In this document: positions 1 through 10,606 of the stretch, one piece after another
Layout: each line of letters starts with the position of its first letter
Numbering within the stretch: the first letter of the stretch is position 1
IMG/VR virus record: IMGVR_UViG_3300030116_003984
Span: 1-55,027 of that record
Source: a virus
DNA length: 55,027 bases
Reading direction: 5' to 3' (one strand)
Translations under genes and position numbers: made by a program
The notes under the pieces: model-generated
What the model was told of the DNA's origin: nothing
The model's database searches: none
Seen by the model: the letters and a program-made list of their open reading frames with translations, nothing else

Positions 1-3000
1 GACCACCGTGATTTTCTTGTATAGCACGTCTAATTCTACCATCATAAAAAACAGACCTCAAATCTCTTACAGTTCCTTCCCAAGAAGTATAGTGAGCCAT
101 ATCTGCAATATGCTTTGCTAACACCATATCACCATCAGACAACTCTACCTCTTGCTTATGCTTTGTCCTTTGTTTCATAAAAGACTTAGTAGTACCTGTA
201 GTTGTATAAACTGCAGCTCCTTCAGGAGTTACTTCAGCTCCAGTTTTTTTGACAGCTGTTTTTAAAACCAAAGGTGAGTAGTTTGTTTGAAGCTCTGGCA
301 TAACGCCATATCTTTCAGCAGCTTGTTTCAATCCTTCTTGACCCGTCTTAGGGTAAAAAGTACCCAACTGCCATTCCATCCACTGCTTAACTTCTGGTTT
401 CAAAAATGCTTCCATAGCATCTATAACCTCTTGAGTATATCCGTTATTTTGCTCTAACTTTTCCTTGGCATCAGGATTTCTCCACTCCATAACTTTCTTG
501 TAAGCCTGATTTTGACTAACTGTAACTTTTCTAGGCCCGTCAGCAAATTCATAAGTTCCTATAGTTTTCGGCTTCGTGTTTGCATCTAATATTACTCTTA
601 AAGCATTTCCTGAAGTTTTATAAATATTTTCAAGAACAGTTTGTACTTCAGAGTAATACTGCTCTTGCTTTGCATTTTCTTTAAATTCAGAGATGTGTAC
701 GTTTTCAGTAAACTTACTTAATGCAGATTCATACATTCCAGAAGACTTGTCAAACTTAGAAACTTTGTCAATCAAAGCATCCCATCCTAACATCCAGTTT
801 TCTAGATTACTTATTTGCTCTATGGTTCTGCCAATGCGAGACGCATCTAATTTACCCTCTGCAGTAACAGCAACTCCATCTCCTTTGGTTAAAATCTTTA
901 AAAACTCTTCTACTCTAGCTTCTTTCTCAGCACTTCTTTCAGCGTCTTTGTGTTGTCTTTCAGTTCTGCCATCCTCAACAACTCTTTTCATTTTAGCCTG
1001 TAGATTTTGTAGCTGCTGATTAGAGTGAGATTTGTAACCAACAAATCCTAGCATTTCTATTTCGTTAGCCACATCTTTATACTCTTTTGAGCCAGACTCT
1101 AATGTCTCCATCTTATCAACAAGTTCAGCCATTCTATCTTGAGCCTGCTCTTTGGTCATCTCTGACCTCATCATCTCATTCATCTTATCAAATGTAGCTT
1201 GAGCTTCTGCAGTAGCTTTGCCCTTTCTGATAGAGCCCTGTTTTGTAACTTTCAATCCTTTTTTACCTAGAGTTTCTAACTGTGTAAGAAGCTCTCTGTT
1301 TTTAGCTTTTTCTGCAATAGCTACAATCTCTGTCAACGCTCTATGAGCTTGTTCTGGGCTTGTAACCTCAAACATCTTCTTAGTCATTCTTTTGACTTCT
1401 GACCTAGTAAGTATTGACTGAGGTATGCCAAGGTCTTCTTTGATAAACTTTTCTATTTCTCTCTTATAATCTTTTGTAAGTTTTCTAGTATTTATATCAC
1501 CTCTTTTCAATCCATCTCTGTAAGCACGTAGCTTATCCTCCATCACCTTACTTTGCGTTCTTGTGATAACTATCTCTGCTTGTTTGGTAAAATCAACTAC
1601 CTCTTGACCTACATCTTTTTGAGTAGCTTCTTTGTAGTTTTTAGCCATGCCAAGCTCAACCATACCACTTCTATGTAAAAACTCTAATTGAGTGTCTGTA
1701 AGTATTTTTTCAGGTATTACTTTTCTAGCTCTTGCAATAGTCTCATAGCTACCTAGCATATTTTTTTGACTTATTAAAGTCTTGATATACTCGTATGCAC
1801 CTGGTATTTGTTTTTCTATATTCTCTATAGTTTCTTTTCTTTTAGCCTCTGGCTGGAATATTTCATATTGTCTTTCTGATAAAGCTTCAACTTCAGCTCT
1901 TCTAGGAGATATAGTTCTTTCAGAAGATTTAGTAACATATGTGATTTTTGGAGTTCTTAGTCCGTTAGCCTCAAAGTATTCGTGGACAAACTTTTCTAAC
2001 CTAGCAACCTCGGCTTCAGCGTTCTTACCTCCCACTTTTATCTCTACACCTTTTATGTATGAAGGATGAGGGTCTGTAATCATAGCCTCAGTTCTGTTAG
2101 CATTTCTAGCCACCACAGAGTTATATCCAGCTTTTTTACCAAAGAATGCAGCGGCAGTTCCTTGTGTACCACCGCCCACCATAGACTCCACCATCATTTG
2201 TTCCATCATCTTGGTAACTCCTTCTACACCACCATTTTTATAAGCAGCCTTCCAGACCTTTTTACTTCTACCTGTCTCAAACATGTTTTTCATGCCAATC
2301 ATGTGCATGTGAGTTCTTTGTACAGCAGCTCCTTTACCGTTTGTTATTCTATAGTTGTTTTGATAAGCCACTCCATTGTGAACATCATAAGGCATTTTTC
2401 TGTCACCATATGCTATATCCTTAATCCTACCTTGAACACTCATATGCATGTCCATGAAGTTACCTGTAGCTCCAACATGGTGATGAGGAACTACAGCCAT
2501 TGGTGTTGCCTTGTTCCATTTAAATATTATGCCTGACGCTTCATGTGATAAGTACTGTCCGTCTGTAATTGATGCATATATTTTTTTACCAACACCTCTA
2601 GCATCAAATATTCCTTCTATTCCAGAAAAAGCTCCAAACACCGCTCTATCAGCCATTATTTCCGCCTCAATAAACTCCAGTGTTTCTTTCAATGTAATTC
2701 TATCTCTAGCTGTACCAACTGTGGATTGTTGGCCTTTTACTTTTCTTATCTCTTCGCCTTTTAAAAATTTCTTATATTGAGCATCAGTCATTTTGAAAGC
2801 GAGCATCTCTGCTGTAGAGCGTATAAGTTTATCTGAATCTTTTTTAAGAGCTTCTGTTCTACCTACCCATGGTTCATTCTTAGCAGCTGATTTTGTTATT
2901 GCTTTCAACACCTGCTCACTAACACCAGTTTTAACTTCATATAATTTTTCTACGTTTGATTTAGTAAACTGATATATATTAGTAGCTATCTTTTTTAGTT

Positions 3001-6000
3001 CAGCCTCTGTAGCTTTTGTACCAATCTCTTTTAGTCTTTCAACCATTGAGCTAATAGCCTCTCTTTTGAGTTGCGTTTTTCTTTCTGGAGTTTTTATATC
3101 AAGATACTCCATAGTGTTTTCTACACGCTCTGCAACATCTTTGTTGTATTTTGTTTTTATAGGAGTCTTAGCTCTTTCTGGCTGCGTAAAACTAGCCTCT
3201 GGCTGGAATGATTCAACAACCTTAGTTCCTTCAGGAGCAGACTCTATTGTACCATCAAATTTTTCTAAGTCTTTTTCAAACTGTTTGTTAGCCTCTTTGG
3301 CTTCCATGCCAAATTGTATCTCAGCTTCAATCCTTTCAGCTTCTTGTAATTTTTGTTTTTCAGCAGCATTCCTTTTAACATTAGCCTCGATGAACTTAGC
3401 AAACAAAGGCTTTTGTTTATAATCCGCTCCATCAATATCTTTAATAGCCTCCTCTACTTTCTTAAAGTCTAACTTCTGTGTTTCTAAAGCTGTAATAGCT
3501 TCATTAACAGATTTAATCTTGTCTGACTTTGATGAGTTAGCGTTATACTTAAATTTATATTGTTTAGCTGGAGCTTCTACGCTAGCTTCTATCCTAGAAG
3601 TGTTAGCGTTGTCCATTTTTACTAGAGCATCAGCAGCTTCTTTACGTGTTGATTTGCTAATAATCTGACCATCAGCACCCTCTATTGTAAATACTGTTTT
3701 GTCACTTTTACCTCTAGCTCTCGGTGTTGTTACTTTAGTAATTTCACCTATATACCTACCATCTGAAGCTATAACGCCTATAGGTGTTTTCTTAGCGCCA
3801 GCCTCCATAACAGAGCGGTCAGCTTTTTCTTTAAACGATAGTTTATTGTTAGACAATTTTCTTCGACCAGGCACATTGTCTATACCTGCCATTTGGTCAA
3901 ATATCTCTATAATCTCTGGAGTTAATTCTGCAGCCTCTACTTCTGTAGTTTTCTTGCCAGGCTCAACAATTCCTACTTTTTGTAAAGACTCTCTTACATT
4001 ACCATATATGTTTGTAAAAGCCTCTTTTATTACATCAAAAGCTTGTTTAAGCTCTTTAGGTGCGTTCTCAGGCAACGTTTCCCCTCTAGAAGCTAAATAC
4101 CTTTCCCAAGCATTAGCGGACATCTCACGTGTCTGTGCAGTCCAGGCATCTCCTTCCTTGTAGCCTTTTTGACCAGCCCATTCTGCAATAGCTTTTTTAG
4201 TGGCAGAAGGTATGTATGGTTCTATAAGGTGGTGTAACTCATGTGATATAGAAGAAACATCAGCTTTCTCAAAAGCTTTTATAAGTCTTTTACCATTCTC
4301 TTGTAGTGTCACGCTAGCTCTACCCTGTCTACCTTTTGCTGTGGTAACATCTTGTACTAGCTCAAAAAACTCTGCCTCGTTTCTACCTGTTTGTTTTTTC
4401 CACCATCTAGCTTGACCGTCAACAATCTTCATTATGGCATCTGACTCTTTTTCAGTGGCTTTAAACTTTTCTTTTACATCTTTTTCAAGCTTTTCTCTAG
4501 AGTATGGGTTTAACTCTCTTCTCAAGGCCTCCTGAGCTTGTTTAGCTTTACCAGTGCCTACTATGTCAAACTTTTCGTTAAGTCTATTAAAAACATCTCT
4601 TACATATACAGGCTCACCAGTTTCAGTCCCTTTCTTATACGTGTCTATGATTTTATCAATCTCTGTGGTTGTTTTTTCTTTTTTACCAGGATTGATTATG
4701 TCTTCAAGCTCTCGCCTAGGCTCTACCTCTGTTTTTGTCTCTACACGCTCTTGACTTCTTTTTATTTGCTCAGCAATAGCTTCTTGCTCAGCTCTAGCTT
4801 CAACCTCTCTTTTAGTTTCTGCTTGTTTAAAGAAATCTTCTTTTGCAGCTTCAAACTGCTGCGTGGTTTCTTTAGCCTTACCTTTTCTAGATATAGCTGT
4901 CTTGATAGGCCTAGCTTCTGCAGATGTAAGCTTTATTCCTTCAGGTGTGAATAGGTCAAACTTTTCAGAACCTTCCTTAAACTCCACCTTATACTCTTTA
5001 CCACCATAAGACAGGTCATATCTTTTTGGTGCTGTTTCAACAACTGTTTCAGGGGCTGTTTCAGTAGTCTCTGTTTTAACTTCTGGTTTTACTTCAGTTG
5101 TTTCTGTTTCTTTCTTAGCTACCTGCTCTTTTAGCTTAGCCTCCATTATCTCTATGTCGGAGCGCTCAGCCTCTATCTTTTCTGCAGTAGGTTTTACGTT
5201 TTGCCCTTCTAGATTGTTTTCTGCCTTGTCGTTTTTAGTGACAATATCTTCAAACTTTTCTTGTTTGGTTTCTTTTGTTTTTCTGTAATTTTCTATTTCT
5301 GTAGCATGCCACTCTAACTCTTTAGCAGCAGCTTCTACATCCTCTCTTACCTCACCCTTTTCATTCTTGTTTTTACTTCTTAAGTCTTCTGCAGTATGTC
5401 TTAGCTTTTCTGGGCTTCTCCAATACATGCCATATCGCATGTCTTTTATGATTCTTTTACCACCGAGACCATAACCCATACCTAATGAAAGTAAAACTCT
5501 ATTAGATACCTCATCTATATTTCCATAGTTTTCTTTCATGTCTTCTGAAAATCTATCAAAAGACTTTTCAGTAAACAAAGCTTTTTCTGCTGCATGTATT
5601 GTTTCAGAAACTTCTGAAGCTATAGCAAAAGAAGGCCCTGCGTTAAAAGCTTGAAATATTTTTTTAGCATAAGGATTTTTTATAACTAAATTAGATAAAG
5701 AATTTAAACCATCCTGAGTGGCAGCAAAACCTGCACCGCCTAAAAAGTCACCTCCAACAGCCTGAAACTTTTCTCCTTCTACATAATATCTAAGTCCATA
5801 ACCCATAGATTTTACTATAGGATTCTTTATAGCTTGAAGACCTTGTATAAGCTTAGGAACTCTTGCTACAGCTAGTGATTTATCTAAAACAGCAAATTGA
5901 ACAAGCATAGAAGCCAATCCACCAGCTTGCTGACTGGCTTGCTCCCCAAGTGTTTGCTCTAGAGCCTGCTCTACATCACTATCATACTGTACACCAGCCT

Positions 6001-7441
6001 CGTCTAAAATGCTAGTAACAAAGTTTCTAGAATCCATAACGGTAGGAGACTGCACTCCTTTCATGCCGTTAGCGAATGCTTTTAGTCCAGCGTCTGTATG
6101 GTATCTAAAGTTTTCTTTTAATGTTTCTGGGTCTTCGTTTAAACCATATAATCTAGCTGCAGCAAGCATTTTAGATTCTGCTGAGTATATTTTTTCATTA
6201 AGAGCTTTTATTCTTTTTTCTACTATAGCGGCATTATCTCCTCCTCCAAGACGCTGAGCATCCATTTGTCTAGCTTCAGATAATTCTTGTTGATACCTTT
6301 TACCTTGTTGTTTTAAAGAGTAAAAATTTAAAGCTGCTTCATCATAAGCCCTTTTCATAAAGTCCTTTGGACTTCCTGCGTTGTCGTATTGCTGTTTTAA
6401 ATCTTTTTCATCTTGCACTACCGACTGATAGAATTTATACTTTTCAGGGTCTTCAAAGTCTCCTGATTCAAAATTATAAAAATCATCAGTATCTCTGCCC
6501 TCTAGTAATTTAGCTCTAGTTTGTCTTAATTCATTTATTATAGATTCATCTTCTCCCTTCTCTATAGCAGAATTTAGTCTTAATGTAACATCTAATAATT
6601 CGGTATCTTTGTCACTAAATAAAATAGAGTTTTTAAGAACATTTCTTGCCTCACTATTAGCTATACTTGTTACTGCAGCATCCTTATTTTCAGGATTAGA
6701 TTCTGACGCCAATCTATTACCTAGTTCATTTGTTTTTGTAATATGAGCATAATCGTAAGCTTCGTCAAAAAGGTCTAATGCAGATTTTCTAGAAAGATTA
6801 AACTCTTTCGCAAAAGCTTCTGCCATCTCAACCTTAGCTTTTTTATCAGCTCCTAGGTCGTTTAAGTAGTCTATAGTTGATAATGTAGAAGGGTTTGTTG
6901 TTGGTTCTAAGCCAGTAGCTCGACCTTGCTGCTCGTTTTCTCTTTTTCTGTTTAGATAGTCTGCCTCTGAAGCTTCTAAACCTCTTTGGTCGCTTGTAAG
7001 ATACTCCTTCATTCTATTTAAAGCAGCCTCTCTGTTCTGAAGGTATTCTTGATTTTCCTGCTCGTTTTGCAGCTCATTATCTTCATTAACATAAAAAGTT
7101 CCACTAACAGGAACTTCTTTGCCTTCTGAAGCTAGAAACATTTTGTCAGACTTTACTGTTTCACCAAATTGGTCTATAAAGTCAAACTCTTCGTCAGTAG
7201 GTATTCTAAAAGTAGATTCAGTCTCTTTAGCATCCGCAGATTCCTCTACGGGCTGCATTTCTAATATTCCTAAATCCGAGGTATATTCTACTCCAGACTC
7301 CTCTTTTTTTTTACCGTATTTAGATTTGAAGTCGTTAACAACAAACTGAATGTTATCTTCAGATTCATTGTTGTTAATCATTTGCTGAACTATACCATCT
7401 AATCTAGTTCTGTCTTCTTCTAATAGAATTAAATCCTCCAT
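1..7441 (-). CDS. Giant polyvalent internal virion protein (3' end outside window)
   Basis: The minus-strand frame is open from an ATG at 7441 (overlapping the upstream TAA as TAATG) to the left edge, giving at least 2480 residues. The sequence is charged and largely helical, with a Glu/Thr/Lys-rich linker around residues 750-850. A zinc-metallopeptidase-like HELHH motif lies at residues 1067-1071, followed about 40 residues later by an REMSANAWERYL segment that could supply the third (Glu) ligand. The visible C-terminal part has a D-x-hydrophobic-rich stretch like the helical tails of large polyvalent phage proteins. Giant proteins of this kind are packaged in podovirus heads and ejected with DNA; that role is inferred from its place at the end of the virion operon after two smaller internal-protein candidates. 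Protease activity is a prediction from the motif only. Confidence 0.75.
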   Translation of the reverse strand, partial: MEDLILLEEDRTRLDGIVQQMINNNESEDNIQFVVNDFKSKYGKKKEESGVEYTSDLGILEMQPVEESADAKETESTFRIPTDEEFDFIDQFGETVKSDKMFLASEGKEVPVSGTFYVNEDNELQNEQENQEYLQNREAALNRMKEYLTSDQRGLEASEADYLNRKRENEQQGRATGLEPTTNPSTLSTIDYLNDLGADKKAKVEMAEAFAKEFNLSRKSALDLFDEAYDYAHITKTNELGNRLASESNPENKDAAVTSIANSEARNVLKNSILFSDKDTELLDVTLRLNSAIEKGEDESIINELRQTRAKLLEGRDTDDFYNFESGDFEDPEKYKFYQSVVQDEKDLKQQYDNAGSPKDFMKRAYDEAALNFYSLKQQGKRYQQELSEARQMDAQRLGGGDNAAIVEKRIKALNEKIYSAESKMLAAARLYGLNEDPETLKENFRYHTDAGLKAFANGMKGVQSPTVMDSRNFVTSILDEAGVQYDSDVEQALEQTLGEQASQQAGGLASMLVQFAVLDKSLAVARVPKLIQGLQAIKNPIVKSMGYGLRYYVEGEKFQAVGGDFLGGAGFAATQDGLNSLSNLVIKNPYAKKIFQAFNAGPSFAIASEVSETIHAAEKALFTEKSFDRFSEDMKENYGNIDEVSNRVLLSLGMGYGLGGKRIIKDMRYGMYWRSPEKLRHTAEDLRSKNKNEKGEVREDVEAAAKELEWHATEIENYRKTKETKQEKFEDIVTKNDKAENNLEGQNVKPTAEKIEAERSDIEIMEAKLKEQVAKKETETTEVKPEVKTETTETAPETVVETAPKRYDLSYGGKEYKVEFKEGSEKFDLFTPEGIKLTSAEARPIKTAISRKGKAKETTQQFEAAKEDFFKQAETKREVEARAEQEAIAEQIKRSQERVETKTEVEPRRELEDIINPGKKEKTTTEIDKIIDTYKKGTETGEPVYVRDVFNRLNEKFDIVGTGKAKQAQEALRRELNPYSREKLEKDVKEKFKATEKESDAIMKIVDGQARWWKKQTGRNEAEFFELVQDVTTAKGRQGRASVTLQENGKRLIKAFEKADVSSISHELHHLIEPYIPSATKKAIAEWAGQKGYKEGDAWTAQTREMSANAWERYLASRGETLPENAPKELKQAFDVIKEAFTNIYGNVRESLQKVGIVEPGKKTTEVEAAELTPEIIEIFDQMAGIDNVPGRRKLSNNKLSFKEKADRSVMEAGAKKTPIGVIASDGRYIGEITKVTTPRARGKSDKTVFTIEGADGQIISKSTRKEAADALVKMDNANTSRIEASVEAPAKQYKFKYNANSSKSDKIKSVNEAITALETQKLDFKKVEEAIKDIDGADYKQKPLFAKFIEANVKRNAAEKQKLQEAERIEAEIQFGMEAKEANKQFEKDLEKFDGTIESAPEGTKVVESFQPEASFTQPERAKTPIKTKYNKDVAERVENTMEYLDIKTPERKTQLKREAISSMVERLKEIGTKATEAELKKIATNIYQFTKSNVEKLYEVKTGVSEQVLKAITKSAAKNEPWVGRTEALKKDSDKLIRSTAEMLAFKMTDAQYKKFLKGEEIRKVKGQQSTVGTARDRITLKETLEFIEAEIMADRAVFGAFSGIEGIFDARGVGKKIYASITDGQYLSHEASGIIFKWNKATPMAVVPHHHVGATGNFMDMHMSVQGRIKDIAYGDRKMPYDVHNGVAYQNNYRITNGKGAAVQRTHMHMIGMKNMFETGRSKKVWKAAYKNGGVEGVTKMMEQMMVESMVGGGTQGTAAAFFGKKAGYNSVVARNANRTEAMITDPHPSYIKGVEIKVGGKNAEAEVARLEKFVHEYFEANGLRTPKITYVTKSSERTISPRRAEVEALSERQYEIFQPEAKRKETIENIEKQIPGAYEYIKTLISQKNMLGSYETIARARKVIPEKILTDTQLEFLHRSGMVELGMAKNYKEATQKDVGQEVVDFTKQAEIVITRTQSKVMEDKLRAYRDGLKRGDINTRKLTKDYKREIEKFIKEDLGIPQSILTRSEVKRMTKKMFEVTSPEQAHRALTEIVAIAEKAKNRELLTQLETLGKKGLKVTKQGSIRKGKATAEAQATFDKMNEMMRSEMTKEQAQDRMAELVDKMETLESGSKEYKDVANEIEMLGFVGYKSHSNQQLQNLQAKMKRVVEDGRTERQHKDAERSAEKEARVEEFLKILTKGDGVAVTAEGKLDASRIGRTIEQISNLENWMLGWDALIDKVSKFDKSSGMYESALSKFTENVHISEFKENAKQEQYYSEVQTVLENIYKTSGNALRVILDANTKPKTIGTYEFADGPRKVTVSQNQAYKKVMEWRNPDAKEKLEQNNGYTQEVIDAMEAFLKPEVKQWMEWQLGTFYPKTGQEGLKQAAERYGVMPELQTNYSPLVLKTAVKKTGAEVTPEGAAVYTTTGTTKSFMKQRTKHKQEVELSDGDMVLAKHIADMAHYTSWEGTVRDLRSVFYDGRIRRAIQENHGG

Positions 7442-8964
7442 TAATACTCGTACCTTTTTCTTAAGTCGTTTATTATTTGTTCTTTGTCTTGATTTTTATC
7501 ACCCCCCATAACCTGCTCAAACAACCTGTTTGCATCAGCATCACTTATTGTAACACTTCCATCTCTAGCATCTACATTATATCTTTCTCTTTGTCTTATT
7601 TCATCAGTCTTACCCTTTTGTTTTTCATTCCAAAGATTTTGATAATAAGTAGTCATCTCTGTAGCTCCGCTTATATATTGAGAAGCTCCAGGAACACTTG
7701 ACTCAACCTGGTCTAGAGGAACGTATATACCCTCTGCAGGAGTTGCTACGTCTCCTGTTAATTTGTCTCTAGTGGCACTAGTTTCTGCTAGAAGCATAGC
7801 TTGATAAGTATATCCTTTAGCTGTGGATAAGCCAGCTCTAAAGTCATCTTCTTCTTGTTGCGTTGCTATTTCGCCATTAGGTTTAACTAAAGCAATCTGA
7901 GCAACACCGTTTTGTAAATTTAACACATCAGATGTCCCAGAAACTGTGCTTCCATCAAACCTACGGACATCAGCTCCAGATTGTATATTAAAGTTTCCTT
8001 TAGGTATAGATTGCTGTTGATAAGCTGTATATTCATACGTGTCATCTCCAACACCCATAACCTTATTAGGCTGAGCGCTACCATCAATAGCATCAACAGT
8101 TTTCTTACCACCACCACCAAAGTTTATAGCTAAACCACCGCCTGCTCCTACAGACGTTTCACTAAAGTCGCCTTTAGCAGCATATCTAGCCGACATAGCA
8201 GCAGCATAATCTTCAGCATTTTCAAACTGTACACCATCAAACATTCCGCCTTCTTGCTGAAAGTCAGAGTCTATACTTCTTTTAAACATAGGGTCTGTTC
8301 TATAAGAACTTCTTACAGCAGACTCTACATCTTCTCTGCTTTGACTTCCTCCTGATTTAGTTCTATATATTCTACCTCCTTGACCTGTTTTTTCTGTTGT
8401 AATCTGTCCTGTTTTAGGAACAGATGTCAGTATGGTTCTAAACTGACCAGCTAAACCTTTTGTCTCTGGAGTAAAGAATCTTTGGTAATCATTCTCAAAA
8501 TCCCCTGATGTCTTAGCGAACCTGTCAAACTCAGACATTCCATCCTCACCATAAACCTCTTTAAATTTGTCGGGATTTTTAAATAACAATGTTTGAGCAT
8601 CATTATAGAATTTTTGAGATTCTGCTGAGCTAGCAGCAAACTGCTTTAACTCTTGTTCCATTTTTCTTTTTTGAAGATAAATGTCTGTATTTTTAGACGG
8701 AGTCTGCAATGCATCAGAATTTGTTTTTACAAAGTCTAAATATTCATTGTACTTTTCGTTAAACTGAGGCAGGTCTCTATTCCAAAGCTTAGAAGTTTCA
8801 ATGTTAACTAAAGATTCTTTAAATCTTTTTTCTCTTGCTTGAAATTCTTTTTTCTTCCTATCCCTCATTTTAAGCTCAAAGTCAACTAGACCAGATGTAT
8901 CAAACACCTGAGCTAATCCAGAACCTTCTCTTCCTAAAAATACTTGTGATTTAGCGTCTGCCAT
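7441..8964 (-). CDS. Putative internal virion / ejection protein (507 aa)
   Basis: The protein is soluble and charged, with a helical, coiled-coil-like N-terminal half (Lys/Glu/Arg-rich, about residues 30-135) and a Gly/Ser-rich middle. It has no signal peptide or membrane segment. It sits between a Gln-rich glycine-start protein and the giant polyvalent protein, overlapping both by one base or so (ATG/TAA overlaps), so the three are probably translated together. No family is recognised. Position and composition suggest an internal head protein ejected into the host, as in P22-like and crAss-like podoviruses; this is inference. Confidence 0.6.
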   Translation of the reverse strand: MADAKSQVFLGREGSGLAQVFDTSGLVDFELKMRDRKKKEFQAREKRFKESLVNIETSKLWNRDLPQFNEKYNEYLDFVKTNSDALQTPSKNTDIYLQKRKMEQELKQFAASSAESQKFYNDAQTLLFKNPDKFKEVYGEDGMSEFDRFAKTSGDFENDYQRFFTPETKGLAGQFRTILTSVPKTGQITTEKTGQGGRIYRTKSGGSQSREDVESAVRSSYRTDPMFKRSIDSDFQQEGGMFDGVQFENAEDYAAAMSARYAAKGDFSETSVGAGGGLAINFGGGGKKTVDAIDGSAQPNKVMGVGDDTYEYTAYQQQSIPKGNFNIQSGADVRRFDGSTVSGTSDVLNLQNGVAQIALVKPNGEIATQQEEDDFRAGLSTAKGYTYQAMLLAETSATRDKLTGDVATPAEGIYVPLDQVESSVPGASQYISGATEMTTYYQNLWNEKQKGKTDEIRQRERYNVDARDGSVTISDADANRLFEQVMGGDKNQDKEQIINDLRKRYEY

Positions 8965-9875
8965 TACATTGCCATATTTGATTGTATAATATTCTGTATT
9001 TGTAATTGACTCATCTGTGCTAGCTGTTCAGGAGTGTAACCCATATCAGTAAGCATTCTTTGAACACCTTCAGACAAACTGTTGAATGTGCTATTATTTA
9101 AACCGTTTTGAATAGCTGGGTCGTTTGAAAAAAATGAGTTGTTTTGACTTGAGTTGTCCATAAATTGAGCATAAGGATTATTTAATCCTTGGTAAAAAGC
9201 TCGATTCATCTCTCCTTTCTTTTCACGAAAAGAATCTCTAAAAGTCTTACCACCTATTTCAATTTTTCTAAAATTTGGAGCTTTTTCACCAGGAGCAAGT
9301 CCTTTAGCTGCTTCTGCTTTGTATTCGCTTTTCAGCTCACGCTTCATATCTCGAATATCTCTTTGCTGCTGGTTGTATCCAGACATCTCCATCTTAGCGT
9401 AAGTTTCAGCTGCTCCAAAAATATTTTGCAATCCAGCACCTTGCAAAGCAGATGCTGCTGCTGCCCTATCTTGATATGGTTGCATTTCGTTTATATCAAA
9501 CTCTCGGTCTTCAAATTGAGCCATTTGTTGTCTCATTTGCTGCAAAGCAGATATGTTTCTTATTCTTTGCTCGGCATCCATTTGAGCCAACTGCTGCTGA
9601 CCAGCTATTTCTCTTTGTTGAACACCTGCAACAGCACCTATACCAGCTTTTCTATCAGATAATCCCTCAAAAGACGCTGCTCTTGTGTCAACCATCCCTT
9701 GTAAAAAGTTTTGTCTAGTCTGCTCAGGAAGACCCCTTATAGCCATTCTTTCAGCATCATCCATAGCGTCAAGCATGGATTGAGGAATTTCGTAAGTTGG
9801 CCTAACGTTGTCTTTGGCATCTTTAGCACCCTTTATAGTTTGATAGAGACCAAATCCAGCCTGTCCGATTGTCAT
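8964..9875 (-). CDS. Putative internal virion protein, Gln/Ala-rich (303 aa)
   Basis: It starts with a Gly-rich, weakly hydrophobic segment (MTIGQAGFGLYQTIKGAK) like those of small ejected pore-forming phage proteins, followed by long Ala/Gln/Met-rich helices (residues about 60-180) and an Asn/Gln-rich C-terminus. It is the first gene after a good promoter (9922-9953) and is followed by the 507-residue and giant proteins with overlapping stop/start codons. A P22 gp7- or T7 gp14-like ejection role is plausible from composition and position, but no sequence family is recognised. Confidence 0.55.
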   Translation of the reverse strand: MTIGQAGFGLYQTIKGAKDAKDNVRPTYEIPQSMLDAMDDAERMAIRGLPEQTRQNFLQGMVDTRAASFEGLSDRKAGIGAVAGVQQREIAGQQQLAQMDAEQRIRNISALQQMRQQMAQFEDREFDINEMQPYQDRAAAASALQGAGLQNIFGAAETYAKMEMSGYNQQQRDIRDMKRELKSEYKAEAAKGLAPGEKAPNFRKIEIGGKTFRDSFREKKGEMNRAFYQGLNNPYAQFMDNSSQNNSFFSNDPAIQNGLNNSTFNSLSEGVQRMLTDMGYTPEQLAQMSQLQIQNIIQSNMAM

Positions 9876-9921
9876 TAATGTTAGCGGGTCGATAGCGGTG
9901 TGATTTTAGATTAAATAATTA

Positions 9922-9953
9922 CAAATATAACAAAATTCACTTTTTAAAGCAAA
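9922..9953 (-). promoter_or_regulatory. Bacteroidetes-type promoter for the internal-protein operon
   Basis: On the minus strand TTTG (9953-9950) is followed after exactly 20 bp by TATATTTG (9929-9922), matching the Bacteroidetes sigma consensus TTTG ... TAnnTTTG. The predicted start site lies about 40 nt before the ATG at 9875. The TTTG box directly follows the stop codon of the upstream gene. Confidence 0.7.
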
Positions 9954-10595
9954 TTAATCGTTTCTATAAGATTTAGAAACATTAAAGTTTACAGCGAATA
10001 ATTTAACCAGCTGATTTTTAAAGTAACTAAATCTTGCTAATACAGAATGGCTTCTTATCCTATCTCCATTAATAATACCCCCTGGGCTATTCTCGTCCAT
10101 AGGTATTCTTGCAAAGTGAACATTTTCTAGAGTTCCATGTCCAGGTTGAAAATTAAAATCGTTTCCTTTAGTAAAAGCTTGCTCTGGAACTCTTGTTACT
10201 TGACCCTCTTCTGTTTCTATATAATCTACCTCCCATATATCACTAGACTCTTCTGATAATGATTGATATATTTTAGTTTCAGAGGGACTTGCGTTACTAA
10301 CAGTTGTTATTCTTGAAGGAAAAGATTGAATTATAGGTTGCCCAAGAATGTTTTCTCTAGCAAAAGAATTATAGTTATCTTCATCTCTGTCGTGAATAAA
10401 CAACTCCCCACGTAAAAAAGAAGCTACTTCTATACCTATTTGACAAAATGCTTCAGGAAAAAAAGAATAAAAAGAAGTCCATCTATTAGTTTTTTCGTGA
10501 AACGATATTGTCTCAGGAGGAAATATATAATCTTTTAAATAATATTGTCCGTCAATTAGTATTAATGTTTGGTCTTCTTCTAGTTGTATAGGCAT
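9954..10595 (-). CDS. Separated C-terminal part of the tail stabilisation protein (213 aa)
   Basis: The segment from FHEKTNRWTSFYSFFPEAF through FLRGELFIHDRD to ETKIYQSLSEES matches, as I recognise it, the closing part of the propeller-type 'phage stabilisation' tail proteins of Bacteroidetes podoviruses. In those proteins this part normally follows directly after an RIHG.YD...EYILSF segment. Here that preceding segment is in the 2529-residue protein (about residues 1219-1240), two genes upstream. The gene therefore looks like a detached C-terminal domain that would have to assemble with the large protein. The start is the ATG at 10595, just before a short A/T spacer from the 189-residue gene. 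Confidence 0.6.
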   Translation of the reverse strand: MPIQLEEDQTLILIDGQYYLKDYIFPPETISFHEKTNRWTSFYSFFPEAFCQIGIEVASFLRGELFIHDRDEDNYNSFARENILGQPIIQSFPSRITTVSNASPSETKIYQSLSEESSDIWEVDYIETEEGQVTRVPEQAFTKGNDFNFQPGHGTLENVHFARIPMDENSPGGIINGDRIRSHSVLARFSYFKNQLVKLFAVNFNVSKSYRND

Positions 10596-10606
10596 AGTTT
10601 TAATAT

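Noticed and set aside
2066-2536. Plus-strand reading frames under the giant minus-strand gene (for example the 156-aa frame)
   Set aside because: They are His/Ser/Cys-rich antisense shadows of a continuous, well-formed minus-strand protein.
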